From: Oscillospiraceae bacterium
GTDB taxonomy: Bacteria; Bacillota; Clostridia; Oscillospirales; Ruminococcaceae
Direction of reading: 5' to 3'
DNA: 47,395 nucleotides
NCBI GenBank assembly: GCA_016288755.1
Contig: JAEELE010000023.1
Span: 1-47,395 of the forward strand
A program made the position numbers and the translations under genes. Under the pieces are notes generated by a model. That model had not been told where the DNA came from. It saw only the letters and a program-made list of their open reading frames with translations, and made no database searches. Shown here in pieces: positions 1-7,548 of this stretch. Position 1 is the stretch's first letter, and each line of letters starts with the position of its first letter.

Positions 1-372
1 CAGCAGGTCGACATCATGGAGACGCGCATCCGCAGCTACCGGTCGCAGGGCTATTCGGAGCAGAAGGCGACGGCGCTGGCGAAGGACTATGTGGCGGAGC
101 CGGGCACGAGCGAGCATCAGCTCGGGCTGGCGGTGGATATTAACGCAGAGAACGGCAACAACTGGTCGGTTTATAACTGGCTGGCGGTCCATGCGCAGGA
201 ATACGGGTTTATTCTGCGCTATCCGCAGGACGGCAAGGAGATCACGGGCTATGAATACGAGCCGTGGCACTATCGTTATGTCGGGACGGACGCGGCAAAG
301 GAAATCTACGATGCGAAGACCACGCTGGAGGAATACCTCGGGGCGGTCGGAGAGATGAAGGAAGCATCCTGA
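1..372 (+). CDS. VanY-like D-alanyl-D-alanine carboxypeptidase, 3' part only
   Basis: The reading frame is open to the left window edge, so the start lies outside. The visible 123 residues contain the LAS-family zinc peptidase signatures: SEHQLGLAVDI fits SxHxxGxAxD, which supplies a zinc-binding His and Asp, and EPWHYRYVG supplies the second zinc His and the catalytic region. Members trim the terminal D-Ala from peptidoglycan stem peptides outside the membrane. The domain is complete at its C-terminal end and the protein stops shortly afterwards at MKEAS, so no further C-terminal domain is present. An N-terminal signal or membrane anchor is expected but not visible. A D,D- versus L,D-specificity cannot be decided here. 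Confidence 0.85.
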   Translation, partial: QQVDIMETRIRSYRSQGYSEQKATALAKDYVAEPGTSEHQLGLAVDINAENGNNWSVYNWLAVHAQEYGFILRYPQDGKEITGYEYEPWHYRYVGTDAAKEIYDAKTTLEEYLGAVGEMKEAS

Positions 373-1204
373 GGAAAGTGAGGAATGAGGAGTTAGGAGT
401 GAGGAGTTGTTCCGTCACCGTAGGTTCATTGTTCTTAATCTTAAGTCCGATTGTGCCTTTCGTTGGGCGGCGCGGAGATTTTTGTTCCCTGTTCTTTATC
501 GTTAGTCCGACTGTGCCTTTCACTGGGCGCGGGGCGCGGGTTCGAGGGGGAACCACAAGAGAGGGGAAGAGTCGTCGGCTGGCGCCTCCGGTCTCTCCCC
601 CTCTCTTAAGGTTCCCCCAGCTGCACACAGTGCAGCTTAAGCTCCCCTTCCTTATCTCTCCCTCTCTCTGTTCCGTAATCTTAAGTTTATTGGTGATCTG
701 TTAAGCCGTGACCTTCACTCCCTGCGTGCAGGCTAACCGCCTGCAGGTGGGGGTTATTGTTATCTACGGTGTTTTGTTGAATCTTTCCCTGTGCGCAATA
801 CCGGCGGTTTCAGCACAACCTCCCCTGCGTGCGGTTAGCACGCACGCGGGGAGTAAAGGTTACCATTGAACCGGGCTACCAAGAAACGTAAGGTTACGGA
901 ACAGAGGGGAAGGGAGTTAAGGAAGGGGAGCGCGAGGGGGAACCTTAAGAGGGAGGGGGAGACCGCGAGCTTGCGAGCGACTCCCTCTCCCTCTTGTGGT
1001 TCCCCCTCGCATTCGCGCCCCGCGCCCAGCGAAAGATACGGCAGGACAAACGGTAAAGAACAGGAAACGAAAATCCCCCGCAAACCTGCGCCCCGCGAAC
1101 CCGCGAAATTCACAGCAGGAACAACGATAAAGCACAAAAAACAAAAATCCCCGCAGTCATTCCGCATTCCGCATTCTCCTCCGCTCCGCGCCATTCCGCA
1201 TTCA
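373..1204. repeat. Long mosaic inverted repeat, copy A1
   Basis: This 0.83 kb gene-free gap is one full copy of the dispersed repeat. It is a large imperfect palindrome centred near 770-820. The left arm (about 470-765) and right arm (about 822-1130) are reverse complements in mosaic form. Shared modules in the outward order are: CTGCGTGCGGTTAGCACG-like core, a GTTACGGAACAGAGGGGAAG block, GGGGAACC...GGTTCCCC hairpin blocks, a block with GAACAGGAAAC and AAAATCCCCCGC, then CCGCATTCCGCATTC at the outer end. The left end carries the GTGAGGAGTTGTTCCGT module. The reverse complement of 9164-10042 matches it over most of its length. No convincing ORF is present. Confidence 0.85.
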
Positions 1205-1246
1205 CAAAAAACCGCCGGTCTCCCCGCAGAATGGGAAAACCGGCGT
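1205..1246 (-). terminator. Rho-independent terminator of the phosphoribosyltransferase gene
   Basis: On the minus strand CGCCGGT (1239-1245) pairs with ACCGGCG (1213-1219) and is followed by a run of six T. It lies 8 nt after the stop codon of the minus-strand gene ending at 1254. Confidence 0.75.
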
Positions 1247-1253
1247 TCTGTCT

Positions 1254-1886
1254 TTATCCGAGCTTGGAATAGCCGAAGCTGTTGATCAGTGCGTCAACCT
1301 TGATCCCCTTGGCGCACATCGGACACTCCGATGCCGCAAAATTGTCATAATGCGGCAGGTCCTTGTCCGTGAAGAGCGACTTGACCTCGATGCCGCTGAC
1401 CTCCTCAATCGCCGAGAAGATCGCGCCGACACCCACCAGCTCGCCGCTGTAATACTGCAGACAGTCGATCGCGCGCAGAATGCTCTTGCCCGTCGATGCC
1501 GAGCTGATGAGCAGCAGCACCTTCTTGCCCCAGATCTTCTTCTGCGTGTTGTCGCGGAAAATCATCTGATTGACTGCGTTCATCTCCGGCGTGACAAGAT
1601 TGATGTCGCCCTGCTGATTGATGCCGCTCTGCGAGAGCTGATCTGCAAGGAATGCGCCGAGCGTTTCGGTGCCCTCAAGGCAGATAATCGTGTCAACATA
1701 GGTGTTCGCGAATTCGGCTGCGAGCTCGCGGGCTGCCTCCTTCGCCATCTTCAGGCTCGTCTTGATCGCGGTCATATCGACGTAGTAGTTGACATGGGAG
1801 TGGTTGGTCGCGTAATGCCCCGGAATAATGCCGATCGAGATGTGGGCATTCCGGCGCGACTTGATCGTTTGCATTCTGTCTTCCAT
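1254..1886 (-). CDS. Phosphoribosyltransferase-like protein (orotate PRTase type)
   Basis: A 210-residue protein with a type I phosphoribosyltransferase layout. The hydrophobic strand and loop KVLLLISSASTGKS (122-135) occupies the PRPP-loop position, and IICLEGTETLGAFLA (67-81) resembles the PPi loop region. The usual two acidic residues before the PRPP loop (VDDvxTTG) are replaced by ISSAS, so PRPP chemistry is uncertain. A CPMC pair (188-191) near the C-terminus could bind metal. The ATG at 1886 has GGAG 11-14 nt upstream. It is a single-gene unit with its own promoter (1943-1971) and terminator. It could be an orotate or related nucleobase salvage enzyme, or a regulatory PRTase-fold protein. 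Confidence 0.6.
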   Translation of the reverse strand: MEDRMQTIKSRRNAHISIGIIPGHYATNHSHVNYYVDMTAIKTSLKMAKEAARELAAEFANTYVDTIICLEGTETLGAFLADQLSQSGINQQGDINLVTPEMNAVNQMIFRDNTQKKIWGKKVLLLISSASTGKSILRAIDCLQYYSGELVGVGAIFSAIEEVSGIEVKSLFTDKDLPHYDNFAASECPMCAKGIKVDALINSFGYSKLG

Positions 1887-1942
1887 GTGGAAAATGACTC
1901 CTTTCTTCGTGCCGGGAGCTGCTCCGCGGCAATCATAGGTGT

Positions 1943-1971
1943 ATTATAACATATTTTCCCCAAAAGTGCAA
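1943..1971 (-). promoter_or_regulatory. Promoter of the phosphoribosyltransferase-like gene
   Basis: Minus strand: -35 TTGCAC (1966-1971), 17 bp spacer, -10 TATAAT (1943-1948). The predicted start is about 50 nt upstream of the ATG at 1886. Confidence 0.75.
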
Positions 1972-2016
1972 TGGGTCCGGGAAAATTCATGTCCCGTGCA
2001 CAGCCGGGGGGCGATG

Positions 2017-3087
2017 TCACGCCGCCAGCATTGCAAGCAGACGCTTGACATCGGCGGCGGTGACGGTGTTGTCGCAGTTGATATCCGCATTTTCCGCGGC
2101 GATCTGCGTCCACGCCGTGCCGGGCTCCTCCGTCAGCAGGCGAACCAGCAGTACGGCATCGGCGACCGTGACCGCTCCGTTTGCGTTGAGGTCACCCTGC
2201 GCAATGTACCGGTGCGATGGATGACTGCAGGGCGGCACATCGCGCACATAGCAGTCGGAGAGCGTGTGCGTATCGGAGATTTCCGCCAGCGTCATCCCGA
2301 ACCACTGATGATTGGCGGGTCGTCCGAAGCATTGCTCCCACGTCGGGTCGCTGTAGACACAATCGCCGTCGATCCAGTGCAGCACCCATGCGTGCCCCTC
2401 GCCCATGCCGCTGCCGTGCACCGTGACTGCGGGGAGCCCCGCGCGGCGCAGCAGCAGCGTATAGGCGTTTGCATAGCCCGAGCAGATCGCCTCGCCCTTC
2501 ACCAGCGCGCTGTATGCGGTCTGGTCGTCCCATGTGTGCTGCCCGTCGGCAAAAGAAAAGGCATAGCAGACATGCGTGCTGACATAATCGTGCAGCCAGA
2601 GCGCCTTTGCGTAGTCGGTATCGGCACTCTCCGGCATTTCCGCGAGGATCGCGTCGGCGGTCTCGTTGAGCGCCTGTACACATTCCGCAAGATAGGCGGT
2701 GTTTTCCGGCGTGACCGGCTGCGGCGCGGCAATGCCCGGCAGAATGAGCTTCATTTCCAGCACGGTGCTGCCGTCGCCGCGCTCCTGTGCGACCAGATCG
2801 GAGCCGATGTAAAACAGCTCGGGGTCGTTCTGGAAGAAGGTGAGCACCGCCTGCTGAATGTCGTCGTAGGTGAAGCCGTCGGCTTTCCGGAAGCGGATAT
2901 CAAAATCGAGCCGGCGGAGCTTCTCCGCGATGACCTGATAGGCTTCGGCGGCGCGGTCGCTCCGCACATGTGCAAAGCCGAAATTCCAGTCGCAGACCGG
3001 CGATTCCCCGGCGCTGACTGTCGTCTGCGGCAGGCTCCCGATGCAGAGCACTGCGGTCAGCGCAAGTGCGGTCAGTTTCCCTCTCAT
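2017..3087 (-). CDS. Secreted transglutaminase-like protein with C-terminal type I dockerin
   Basis: I place the start at the ATG at 3087 because AAAGGGGG lies 9 nt upstream. The longer frame to 3117 lacks this and would hide the signal peptide. The 356-residue product has a signal peptide (1-26, ending VSA-GES), then a transglutaminase/protease-like core with Cys202 (GEAICSGYA), His232 (GEGHAW) and Asp247 (YSDPTW) as the expected triad. A dockerin follows at about 298-356 with two Ca-binding repeats, GDLNANGAVTVADAVLLVRLL and ADINCDNTVTAADVKRLLAML. In Ruminococcus such dockerins plug proteins into cellulosome scaffoldins at the cell surface. The core may act as a cysteine protease or crosslinker rather than a true transglutaminase. 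The substrate is unknown. Confidence 0.85.
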   Translation of the reverse strand: MRGKLTALALTAVLCIGSLPQTTVSAGESPVCDWNFGFAHVRSDRAAEAYQVIAEKLRRLDFDIRFRKADGFTYDDIQQAVLTFFQNDPELFYIGSDLVAQERGDGSTVLEMKLILPGIAAPQPVTPENTAYLAECVQALNETADAILAEMPESADTDYAKALWLHDYVSTHVCYAFSFADGQHTWDDQTAYSALVKGEAICSGYANAYTLLLRRAGLPAVTVHGSGMGEGHAWVLHWIDGDCVYSDPTWEQCFGRPANHQWFGMTLAEISDTHTLSDCYVRDVPPCSHPSHRYIAQGDLNANGAVTVADAVLLVRLLTEEPGTAWTQIAAENADINCDNTVTAADVKRLLAMLAA

Positions 3088-3185
3088 CCCGATTTCCCCC
3101 TTTCGTGCGCGGAGCAAGCCGCCCCGTTACAATGGTATACGGGCGAAAGCAGGAAATCCCCACGGCGGAGAAGGGCGCAAGAAGA

Positions 3186-3358
3186 AAGAATAAAGAATAA
3201 TGGCGGAATCGCTTCGCGATGGATTTGAATGGGGCAAGCCCCTTGTGTATCCGCATGTTCGAGGCAGGAGTGAAGGTGACGGAACAGCTCCTCACTCCTC
3301 ACTTCTAACTGCTAACTTGCCATTTCTCATTTCTCACTTCTCATTTTTCCCTGCAGCT
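3186..3358. repeat. Mosaic repeat fragment between the dockerin and amylase genes
   Basis: The gap 3088-3363 holds AATAAAGAATAATGGC at 3190-3206, which recurs in reverse complement form near 22490, then GGTGACGGAACAGCTCCTCACTC and several CTTCTCATTTCTCA units typical of the outer end of the mosaic family. No gene is seen here. The promoter of the dockerin gene should lie near 3120-3150 but no good match was found. Confidence 0.65.
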
Positions 3359-3363
3359 CAGGT

Positions 3364-5016
3364 TCAGAGCATGATTTCAAAGGCGCGGTCGCGGAACTGG
3401 AGCGCGGCGCGGAGCACGGGGTCGCCCCAGCAGCGCAGCGTCACGCCGCCGCTGAATGTGAACTCATAGACCAGATTGCTGCCCTCGTTCTTGTATTCGG
3501 GCGTCATGCCGAATGCCTCGGTCAGCTTCTCACGCGTCATGCAGCGGTCGAGCAGCGCCAGCTTCCAGACCAGCTCTGCGGCGGTCATCTCCGCCGGACG
3601 CTCCGGCTCTGCCTGCGGCTGTTTGACTTCTGCGGGTGTCTCTGCGGCAGGAGCGGGCGGTGCAGTGACGGTCTCTGTCTCAGGCTGTGCGAGCTCTGCG
3701 GGATTCTTCTTCGCGATCCACATTGCCGTACACGCGGGCACAGTCACTCTGCCCGGATGCTGCTCCGTGCCGGAGATCAGGTCGAACCAGCCGTCGCCGG
3801 AGACCGGTAGCGGCAGATCGCTCGGGCTGTCCTGCAGATTGAGCAGGCAATAGACCGCATCGTCGCCCTCGCCGCGCCTGAAACAGAGCTGCTGATTGCG
3901 CACCTCGACCGTATTGAAGCTGCCGGTGTGCATCGCCGGGCAAGCCGCATAGGCGGCGCCGAGCTGATAGAGGAACTGCGTCAGCGGATTGCTCTCGGGG
4001 TGCATGTCCGCGATATCAAGGCAGGGGCGGAGGTTTTCGTCCGAACCCTGCTGCTTTGCCGCCTCAATGCCGAATTCCGAGCCGTAATAGACCGACGGGA
4101 TGCCGGGCATCGCGTAGAGCAGCGCGTAGACCAGCGGCAGATGACGCTTGTCGTGCAGCTGGGTGGCAAGGCGCGAAACATCGTGATTGTCGGCGAAATT
4201 ATAGAGCAGAAGCCCGGGGTAGATATCCTTCTGCCGGTTCATCGCGTAGTTGATCTCGAAGTAGTTTTTGTCGTTGTGCGAGGACCAGATGCCCTTCCAG
4301 CACTCGTAATTCGTCGAGGAATCGAGCATGTCGGGGTTTGCGAACTGCGCGTAGTTGCCGTGAATCAGCTCGCCCATGAGCCAGCAGTCGGGATTCTTCG
4401 ACTTGACCGTGTGCCGGATGCGGCGGAAGAAGTCACGGTCGATGCAGTCGGCGGCGTCGAAGCGGATGCCGTCGATATGAAACTGGTCCATCCAGCCGAG
4501 GATCGCCTGCTCCAGATAGTTCACGACGTCGTTGTTGCGCAGATTGAGCTTGACGAGCTCCTCGCAGCCGTGCCACGATTCATAGGAGAACGGGTCGCCG
4601 AAGCGGTTGGAATTGCCGAACCACAGATTGCAGAACCAGCTGCAATAAGGGGAGCTCTGCCCGTTTTTCAGCACATCCTGAAAGGCGAAAAACCCGCGCC
4701 CGACATGATTGAACACACCGTCGATCACGACGCGGATGCCGTTTTTGTGCAGGTCGTCGCAGAGGGCGGCGAAGTCGGCGTTGGTGCCGAGACGGCGGTC
4801 CAGCTGCGTGTAGTCGTGCGTGTCGTAGCCGTGCGTGCCGGATTCCCACAGCGGGCTGAAATAGACCGCGTTGACATGCATGCGCTTTAAGTGGGGGATC
4901 CAGTCGTGGATCTTTCGGATGCGGCTGACGGGCTCACCGCCGTGATTTTCCCACGGGGCGCCGCACAGACCGAGCGGATAGATGTGATAAAACAGTGCAG
5001 ATTGTTCCCAAGACAT
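3364..5016 (-). CDS. Cytoplasmic GH13 alpha-amylase family enzyme with extra C-terminal domain
   Basis: The ATG at 5016 is chosen because AAGGAG lies 10 nt upstream. The 550-residue product has no signal peptide, so it probably acts in the cytoplasm on imported malto-oligosaccharides. The (beta/alpha)8 signature regions are complete: DGVFNHVG (99-106), GIRFDAADC with nucleophile Asp187, MGELIHG with acid/base Glu216, and FADNHD with Asp279. The catalytic core and beta-domain end near 437. A Pro/Glu/Ala-rich linker follows (about 438-477), then a compact domain of about 73 residues (478-550) that I do not recognise. Family members include cyclomaltodextrinase, neopullulanase and maltogenic amylase, and exact specificity cannot be read. 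It stands alone, with repeat DNA downstream. Confidence 0.88.
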   Translation of the reverse strand: MSWEQSALFYHIYPLGLCGAPWENHGGEPVSRIRKIHDWIPHLKRMHVNAVYFSPLWESGTHGYDTHDYTQLDRRLGTNADFAALCDDLHKNGIRVVIDGVFNHVGRGFFAFQDVLKNGQSSPYCSWFCNLWFGNSNRFGDPFSYESWHGCEELVKLNLRNNDVVNYLEQAILGWMDQFHIDGIRFDAADCIDRDFFRRIRHTVKSKNPDCWLMGELIHGNYAQFANPDMLDSSTNYECWKGIWSSHNDKNYFEINYAMNRQKDIYPGLLLYNFADNHDVSRLATQLHDKRHLPLVYALLYAMPGIPSVYYGSEFGIEAAKQQGSDENLRPCLDIADMHPESNPLTQFLYQLGAAYAACPAMHTGSFNTVEVRNQQLCFRRGEGDDAVYCLLNLQDSPSDLPLPVSGDGWFDLISGTEQHPGRVTVPACTAMWIAKKNPAELAQPETETVTAPPAPAAETPAEVKQPQAEPERPAEMTAAELVWKLALLDRCMTREKLTEAFGMTPEYKNEGSNLVYEFTFSGGVTLRCWGDPVLRAALQFRDRAFEIML

Positions 5017-5159
5017 TGTACATACTCCTTCTCTGTCGGGGGGGTGGATATTCAACTTGTATATTATATCACAAAGCCGCTTTGCACGTCAACGGCAATG
5101 GCAAACAAATATTTTTGTCGGAATTTGTTTATTTTGCACAATCATCCAACGTGTATACA

Positions 5160-5199
5160 CCAAAGGAAAGCGCCCCGGCGATCGCTCACCGGGGCGCTT
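5160..5199 (-). terminator. Terminator of hpf
   Basis: Minus strand: AAGCGCCCCGG, a 10-nt loop, CCGGGGCGCTT, then TCCTTT. The 11-bp stem is perfect and starts 14 nt after the hpf stop. Confidence 0.85.
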
Positions 5200-5212
5200 G
5201 GCAGTGCAGGGA

Positions 5213-5743
5213 TTATTCTGCGGTCGGCTCGAGCACGGCATAGTCGCCGTCCTCGCGGCGGTAGACGACATTGATGCTGCCGTTCTCCGCGTTCATGAAG
5301 AGGAAGAACGAGTGACCGAGCATGTTCATCTGCAGAATTGCCTCGTCGACCGTCATCGGGTGCAGGCGGAACTGCTTGCGGCGGATGACATTGTACTCAG
5401 TCTGCTCCTCGACCGCATCGGCGAAGGAATCGGCGCTGAGCGCGCCCTCCTTGATGCGCTTGCCGAGCTTGGTCTTGTTGCGGCGGATCTTGCGGATGAT
5501 CTTCTCGATCGCGGCGTCGAGCGCGTCGTTCTTGTCGACGGCGCTCTGCTCCGCGCGGTAGATCATGCTGCCTGCACGGACCGTCAGCTCCGTGACGATC
5601 TGACCGCGCTGCTCTGTCAGAGTGATTTTTGCTTCTGCTTCGTCCTCAAAGAACTTGTCGAGCTTCTGGTCGAGCTTTTTCTTTGCGTAATCGGAAAAGC
5701 TCGGACCGACCTGGATTTTTTTTGCCATAATGTTCAGTTTCAT
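5213..5743 (-). CDS. hpf: Long-form ribosome hibernation promoting factor
   Basis: A 176-residue protein starting MKLNIMAKKIQVGPSFSDYA. The ATG at 5743 has AAAGGAGG at ideal spacing; a TTG two codons earlier sits against the ribosome binding site and is rejected. The N-terminal half is the RaiA/HPF ribosome-binding domain. After a short linker, the C-terminal domain (about 118-176, VIRRKQFRLHPMTVDEAILQ and FFLFMNAENGSINVVYRREDG) is the dimerisation module of the long form. The long form pairs stalled 70S ribosomes into inactive 100S dimers in stationary phase. The gene is monocistronic, with its own promoter and terminator. Confidence 0.95.
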   Translation of the reverse strand: MKLNIMAKKIQVGPSFSDYAKKKLDQKLDKFFEDEAEAKITLTEQRGQIVTELTVRAGSMIYRAEQSAVDKNDALDAAIEKIIRKIRRNKTKLGKRIKEGALSADSFADAVEEQTEYNVIRRKQFRLHPMTVDEAILQMNMLGHSFFLFMNAENGSINVVYRREDGDYAVLEPTAE

Positions 5744-5801
5744 TTGCAATCCTCCTTTGCCCGGTGGGCAGACCCGTGCCGCGCACCGGCTTCATGCTTC
5801 C

Positions 5802-5831
5802 ATTATAGCATAAATCTATAAAAATTGTCAA
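5802..5831 (-). promoter_or_regulatory. hpf promoter
   Basis: Minus strand: -35 TTGACA (5826-5831), 18 bp spacer, extended -10 TGC TATAAT (5802-5807). A 7-bp inverted repeat GTACGGA...TCCGTAC spans about 5847-5874 just upstream and may bind a regulator. Confidence 0.75.
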
Positions 5832-5897
5832 GGGGATATTGAATTCTTGTACGGATTTGTTTTGAAGTTTCCGTACTATTATGGTGTTTCTGCGATC

Positions 5898-5990
5898 AAT
5901 TCCGCATTCACTTCCTCCCTCCTCCCTCCTCCTTCACCATTTCTCACTTCTCTTTCCGTCACAAAAATCCCCCCGCCCCCCGCTCTCTCT
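5898..5990. repeat. Short mosaic repeat fragment
   Basis: The sequence contains TCCGCATTCACTTCC, repeated CCTCCCT units, ACCATTTCTCACTTCTC and ACAAAAATCCCCCCGCC, all modules of the dispersed family. It lies between the divergent hpf and sulfhydrylase transcription units and appears to have no gene. Confidence 0.6.
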
Positions 5991-6032
5991 TTGTGAAATC
6001 CTACAAAATTGATATGAATTGCAGGAAATCGC

Positions 6033-6061
6033 TTGACTTTCTCCCCTGAATGTGCTATGAT
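6033..6061 (+). promoter_or_regulatory. Promoter of the leader peptide and sulfhydrylase gene
   Basis: TTGACT (6033-6038), 17 bp spacer, extended -10 TGC TATGAT (6056-6061). The transcript should start near 6068, giving a 200-nt leader before the sulfhydrylase ATG. Confidence 0.8.
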
Positions 6062-6078
6062 TGCATTAAACCAAGTAA

Positions 6079-6093
6079 ACCTACAGGATAGGT
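6079..6093 (+). promoter_or_regulatory. Candidate operator at the start of the sulfur transcript
   Basis: ACCTA-CAGGA-TAGGT is a 5-bp inverted repeat with a 5-bp spacer, about 10 nt downstream of the predicted transcription start. Its position suits a repressor. Rrf2-family sulfur regulators are one possibility, but this is inference only. Confidence 0.4.
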
Positions 6094-6114
6094 AGTGAAA
6101 AAGGAGAACACCCC

Positions 6115-6180
6115 ATGAACATCAGACTTCCGCGGCTCGTCCGCTGCAACAGCCGCCGTACCCGAATGCGGTACTGTTGA
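6115..6180 (+). CDS. Putative Cys-containing leader peptide of the sulfhydrylase gene
   Basis: A 21-codon ORF starting MNIRLPRLVRC and ending RMRYC, too short for usual gene calling. It has a good AAGGAG ribosome binding site 8 nt before the ATG and lies 30-50 nt downstream of a strong promoter. It is Arg-rich (eight Arg) with Cys at position 11 and Cys as the last residue. The layout resembles the short leader peptides with terminal Cys found upstream of sulfur-metabolism genes in actinobacteria, where ribosome stalling at Cys codons is thought to report cysteine supply. The 87-nt gap to the sulfhydrylase ATG has a CCCGG...CCGGG hairpin (about 6221-6236) but no T-run. A translation-coupled switch is therefore more likely than a terminator. 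The role is inferred. Confidence 0.6.
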   Translation: MNIRLPRLVRCNSRRTRMRYC

Positions 6181-6267
6181 CGCTCAGAATCACCCCCCCG
6201 CACACAAAACCGAATTATCACCCGGCACACCCCGGGAAACATATTGATGAATAAAGGAGAAATCACC

Positions 6268-7548
6268 ATGAGCAACTATAAATTTGAAACACTTCAGCTT
6301 CACGTCGGGCAGGAGCAGCCCGATCCCGCTTCGGACGCAAGAGCCGTCCCGATCTACGCCACCACCTCCTACGTCTTCCGCAACTCCGAGCATGCCGCAG
6401 CGCGCTTCGGTCTGGCAGACGCCGGCAACATCTACGGCAGACTGACCAACTCCACGCAGGACGTCTTTGAGAAGCGCATCGCAGCGCTCGAGGGCGGCGT
6501 CGCGGCACTGGCACTCGCTTCGGGCGCCGCAGCGATCACCTACACGATCGAGGCACTCGCACAGGCAGGCGACAACATCGTCGCGCAGAAGACCATCTAC
6601 GGCGGCAGCTACAACCTGCTCGCGCACACCCTGCCGCAGTTCGGCATCCAGACCACGTTCGTCAACGCGCATGATCTCGCAGAGCTTGAGGCGGCGATCC
6701 AGCCGAACACGAAGGCGGTCTATCTCGAGACCCTCGGCAACCCGAATTCCGACATTCCGGATATCGACGCGATCGCTGAGATCGCACACAAGCACGGCAT
6801 TCCGCTCGTGATCGACAACACCTTCGGCACGCCGTATCTGATTCGCCCGATCGAGCACGGCGCAGATATCGTTGTGCACTCCGCGACGAAGTTCATCGGC
6901 GGACACGGCACGACCCTCGGCGGCGTCATCGTCGATTCCGGCAAATTTGACTGGAAGGCATCGGGCAAATACGCACCGATCGCAGCACCGAACCCGAGCT
7001 ATCACGGCATTTCCTTCGCCGATGCGGTCGGTCCGGCAGCATTTGTCACCTATATCCGCGCGATCCTCCTGCGCGATCAGGGCGCGGCGATCTCCCCGTT
7101 TGCGGCATTCCTGCTGCTGCAGGGCACTGAGACCCTTTCGCTCCGTCTGGAGCGCCACGCCGAGAACACCAAGAAGGTCGTCGAATTCCTGAGCAATCAT
7201 CCGAAGGTCGCGAAGGTCAATCACCCGTCGCTGCCCGATCATCCCGATCACGCGCTGTATCAGAAGTTTTTCCCGAACGGCGGCGGTTCGATCTTCACCT
7301 TTGACGTGAAGGGCGGTCAGAAGGAAGCGTTCGCGTTCATCGACAGCCTTGAGATCTTCTCGCTGCTGGCGAATGTCGCCGATGTGAAGTCGCTGGTCAT
7401 TCACCCGGCAACGACGACCCACTCTCAGCTCAGCGAGGCAGAGCTTGCCGATCAGGGCATCACGCAGGCGACTGTGCGCCTCTCGATCGGCACCGAGCAC
7501 ATCGACGATATCATCGCCGACCTCGAAAAGGGCTTCGCCGCAATCTAA
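6268..7548 (+). CDS. metY: O-acetylhomoserine aminocarboxypropyltransferase (sulfhydrylase)
   Basis: A 426-residue PLP enzyme of the Cys/Met metabolism family. It converts O-acetylhomoserine and sulfide or methanethiol to homocysteine or methionine in the cytoplasm. The start at 6268 follows AAAGGAG with 9-nt spacing; in-frame TTG/ATG codons at 6244/6247 lack a ribosome binding site. Seen motifs are YGRLTNST (56-63), the PLP-stacking YGGSYN (111-116), VIDNTFGTPY (181-190) and SATKFIGGHGTTLGG with Schiff-base Lys208. The C-terminal RLSIGTEHIDDIIADLEKG is typical. Length matches the long sulfhydrylase subgroup (about 425-430) rather than cystathionine gamma-synthase (about 380). It is monocistronic, preceded by the promoter, operator and leader peptide described above. 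Confidence 0.93.
   Translation: MSNYKFETLQLHVGQEQPDPASDARAVPIYATTSYVFRNSEHAAARFGLADAGNIYGRLTNSTQDVFEKRIAALEGGVAALALASGAAAITYTIEALAQAGDNIVAQKTIYGGSYNLLAHTLPQFGIQTTFVNAHDLAELEAAIQPNTKAVYLETLGNPNSDIPDIDAIAEIAHKHGIPLVIDNTFGTPYLIRPIEHGADIVVHSATKFIGGHGTTLGGVIVDSGKFDWKASGKYAPIAAPNPSYHGISFADAVGPAAFVTYIRAILLRDQGAAISPFAAFLLLQGTETLSLRLERHAENTKKVVEFLSNHPKVAKVNHPSLPDHPDHALYQKFFPNGGGSIFTFDVKGGQKEAFAFIDSLEIFSLLANVADVKSLVIHPATTTHSQLSEAELADQGITQATVRLSIGTEHIDDIIADLEKGFAAI

Noticed and set aside
373-1204. Insertion sequence or integron
   Set aside because: No transposase frame or matching terminal repeats with target duplication could be found. The palindrome is non-coding.
1350-1949. Plus-strand ORF of 199 codons opposite the phosphoribosyltransferase
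   Set aside because: It is an antisense shadow frame with no start signals, and the minus-strand gene has promoter, ribosome binding site and terminator.
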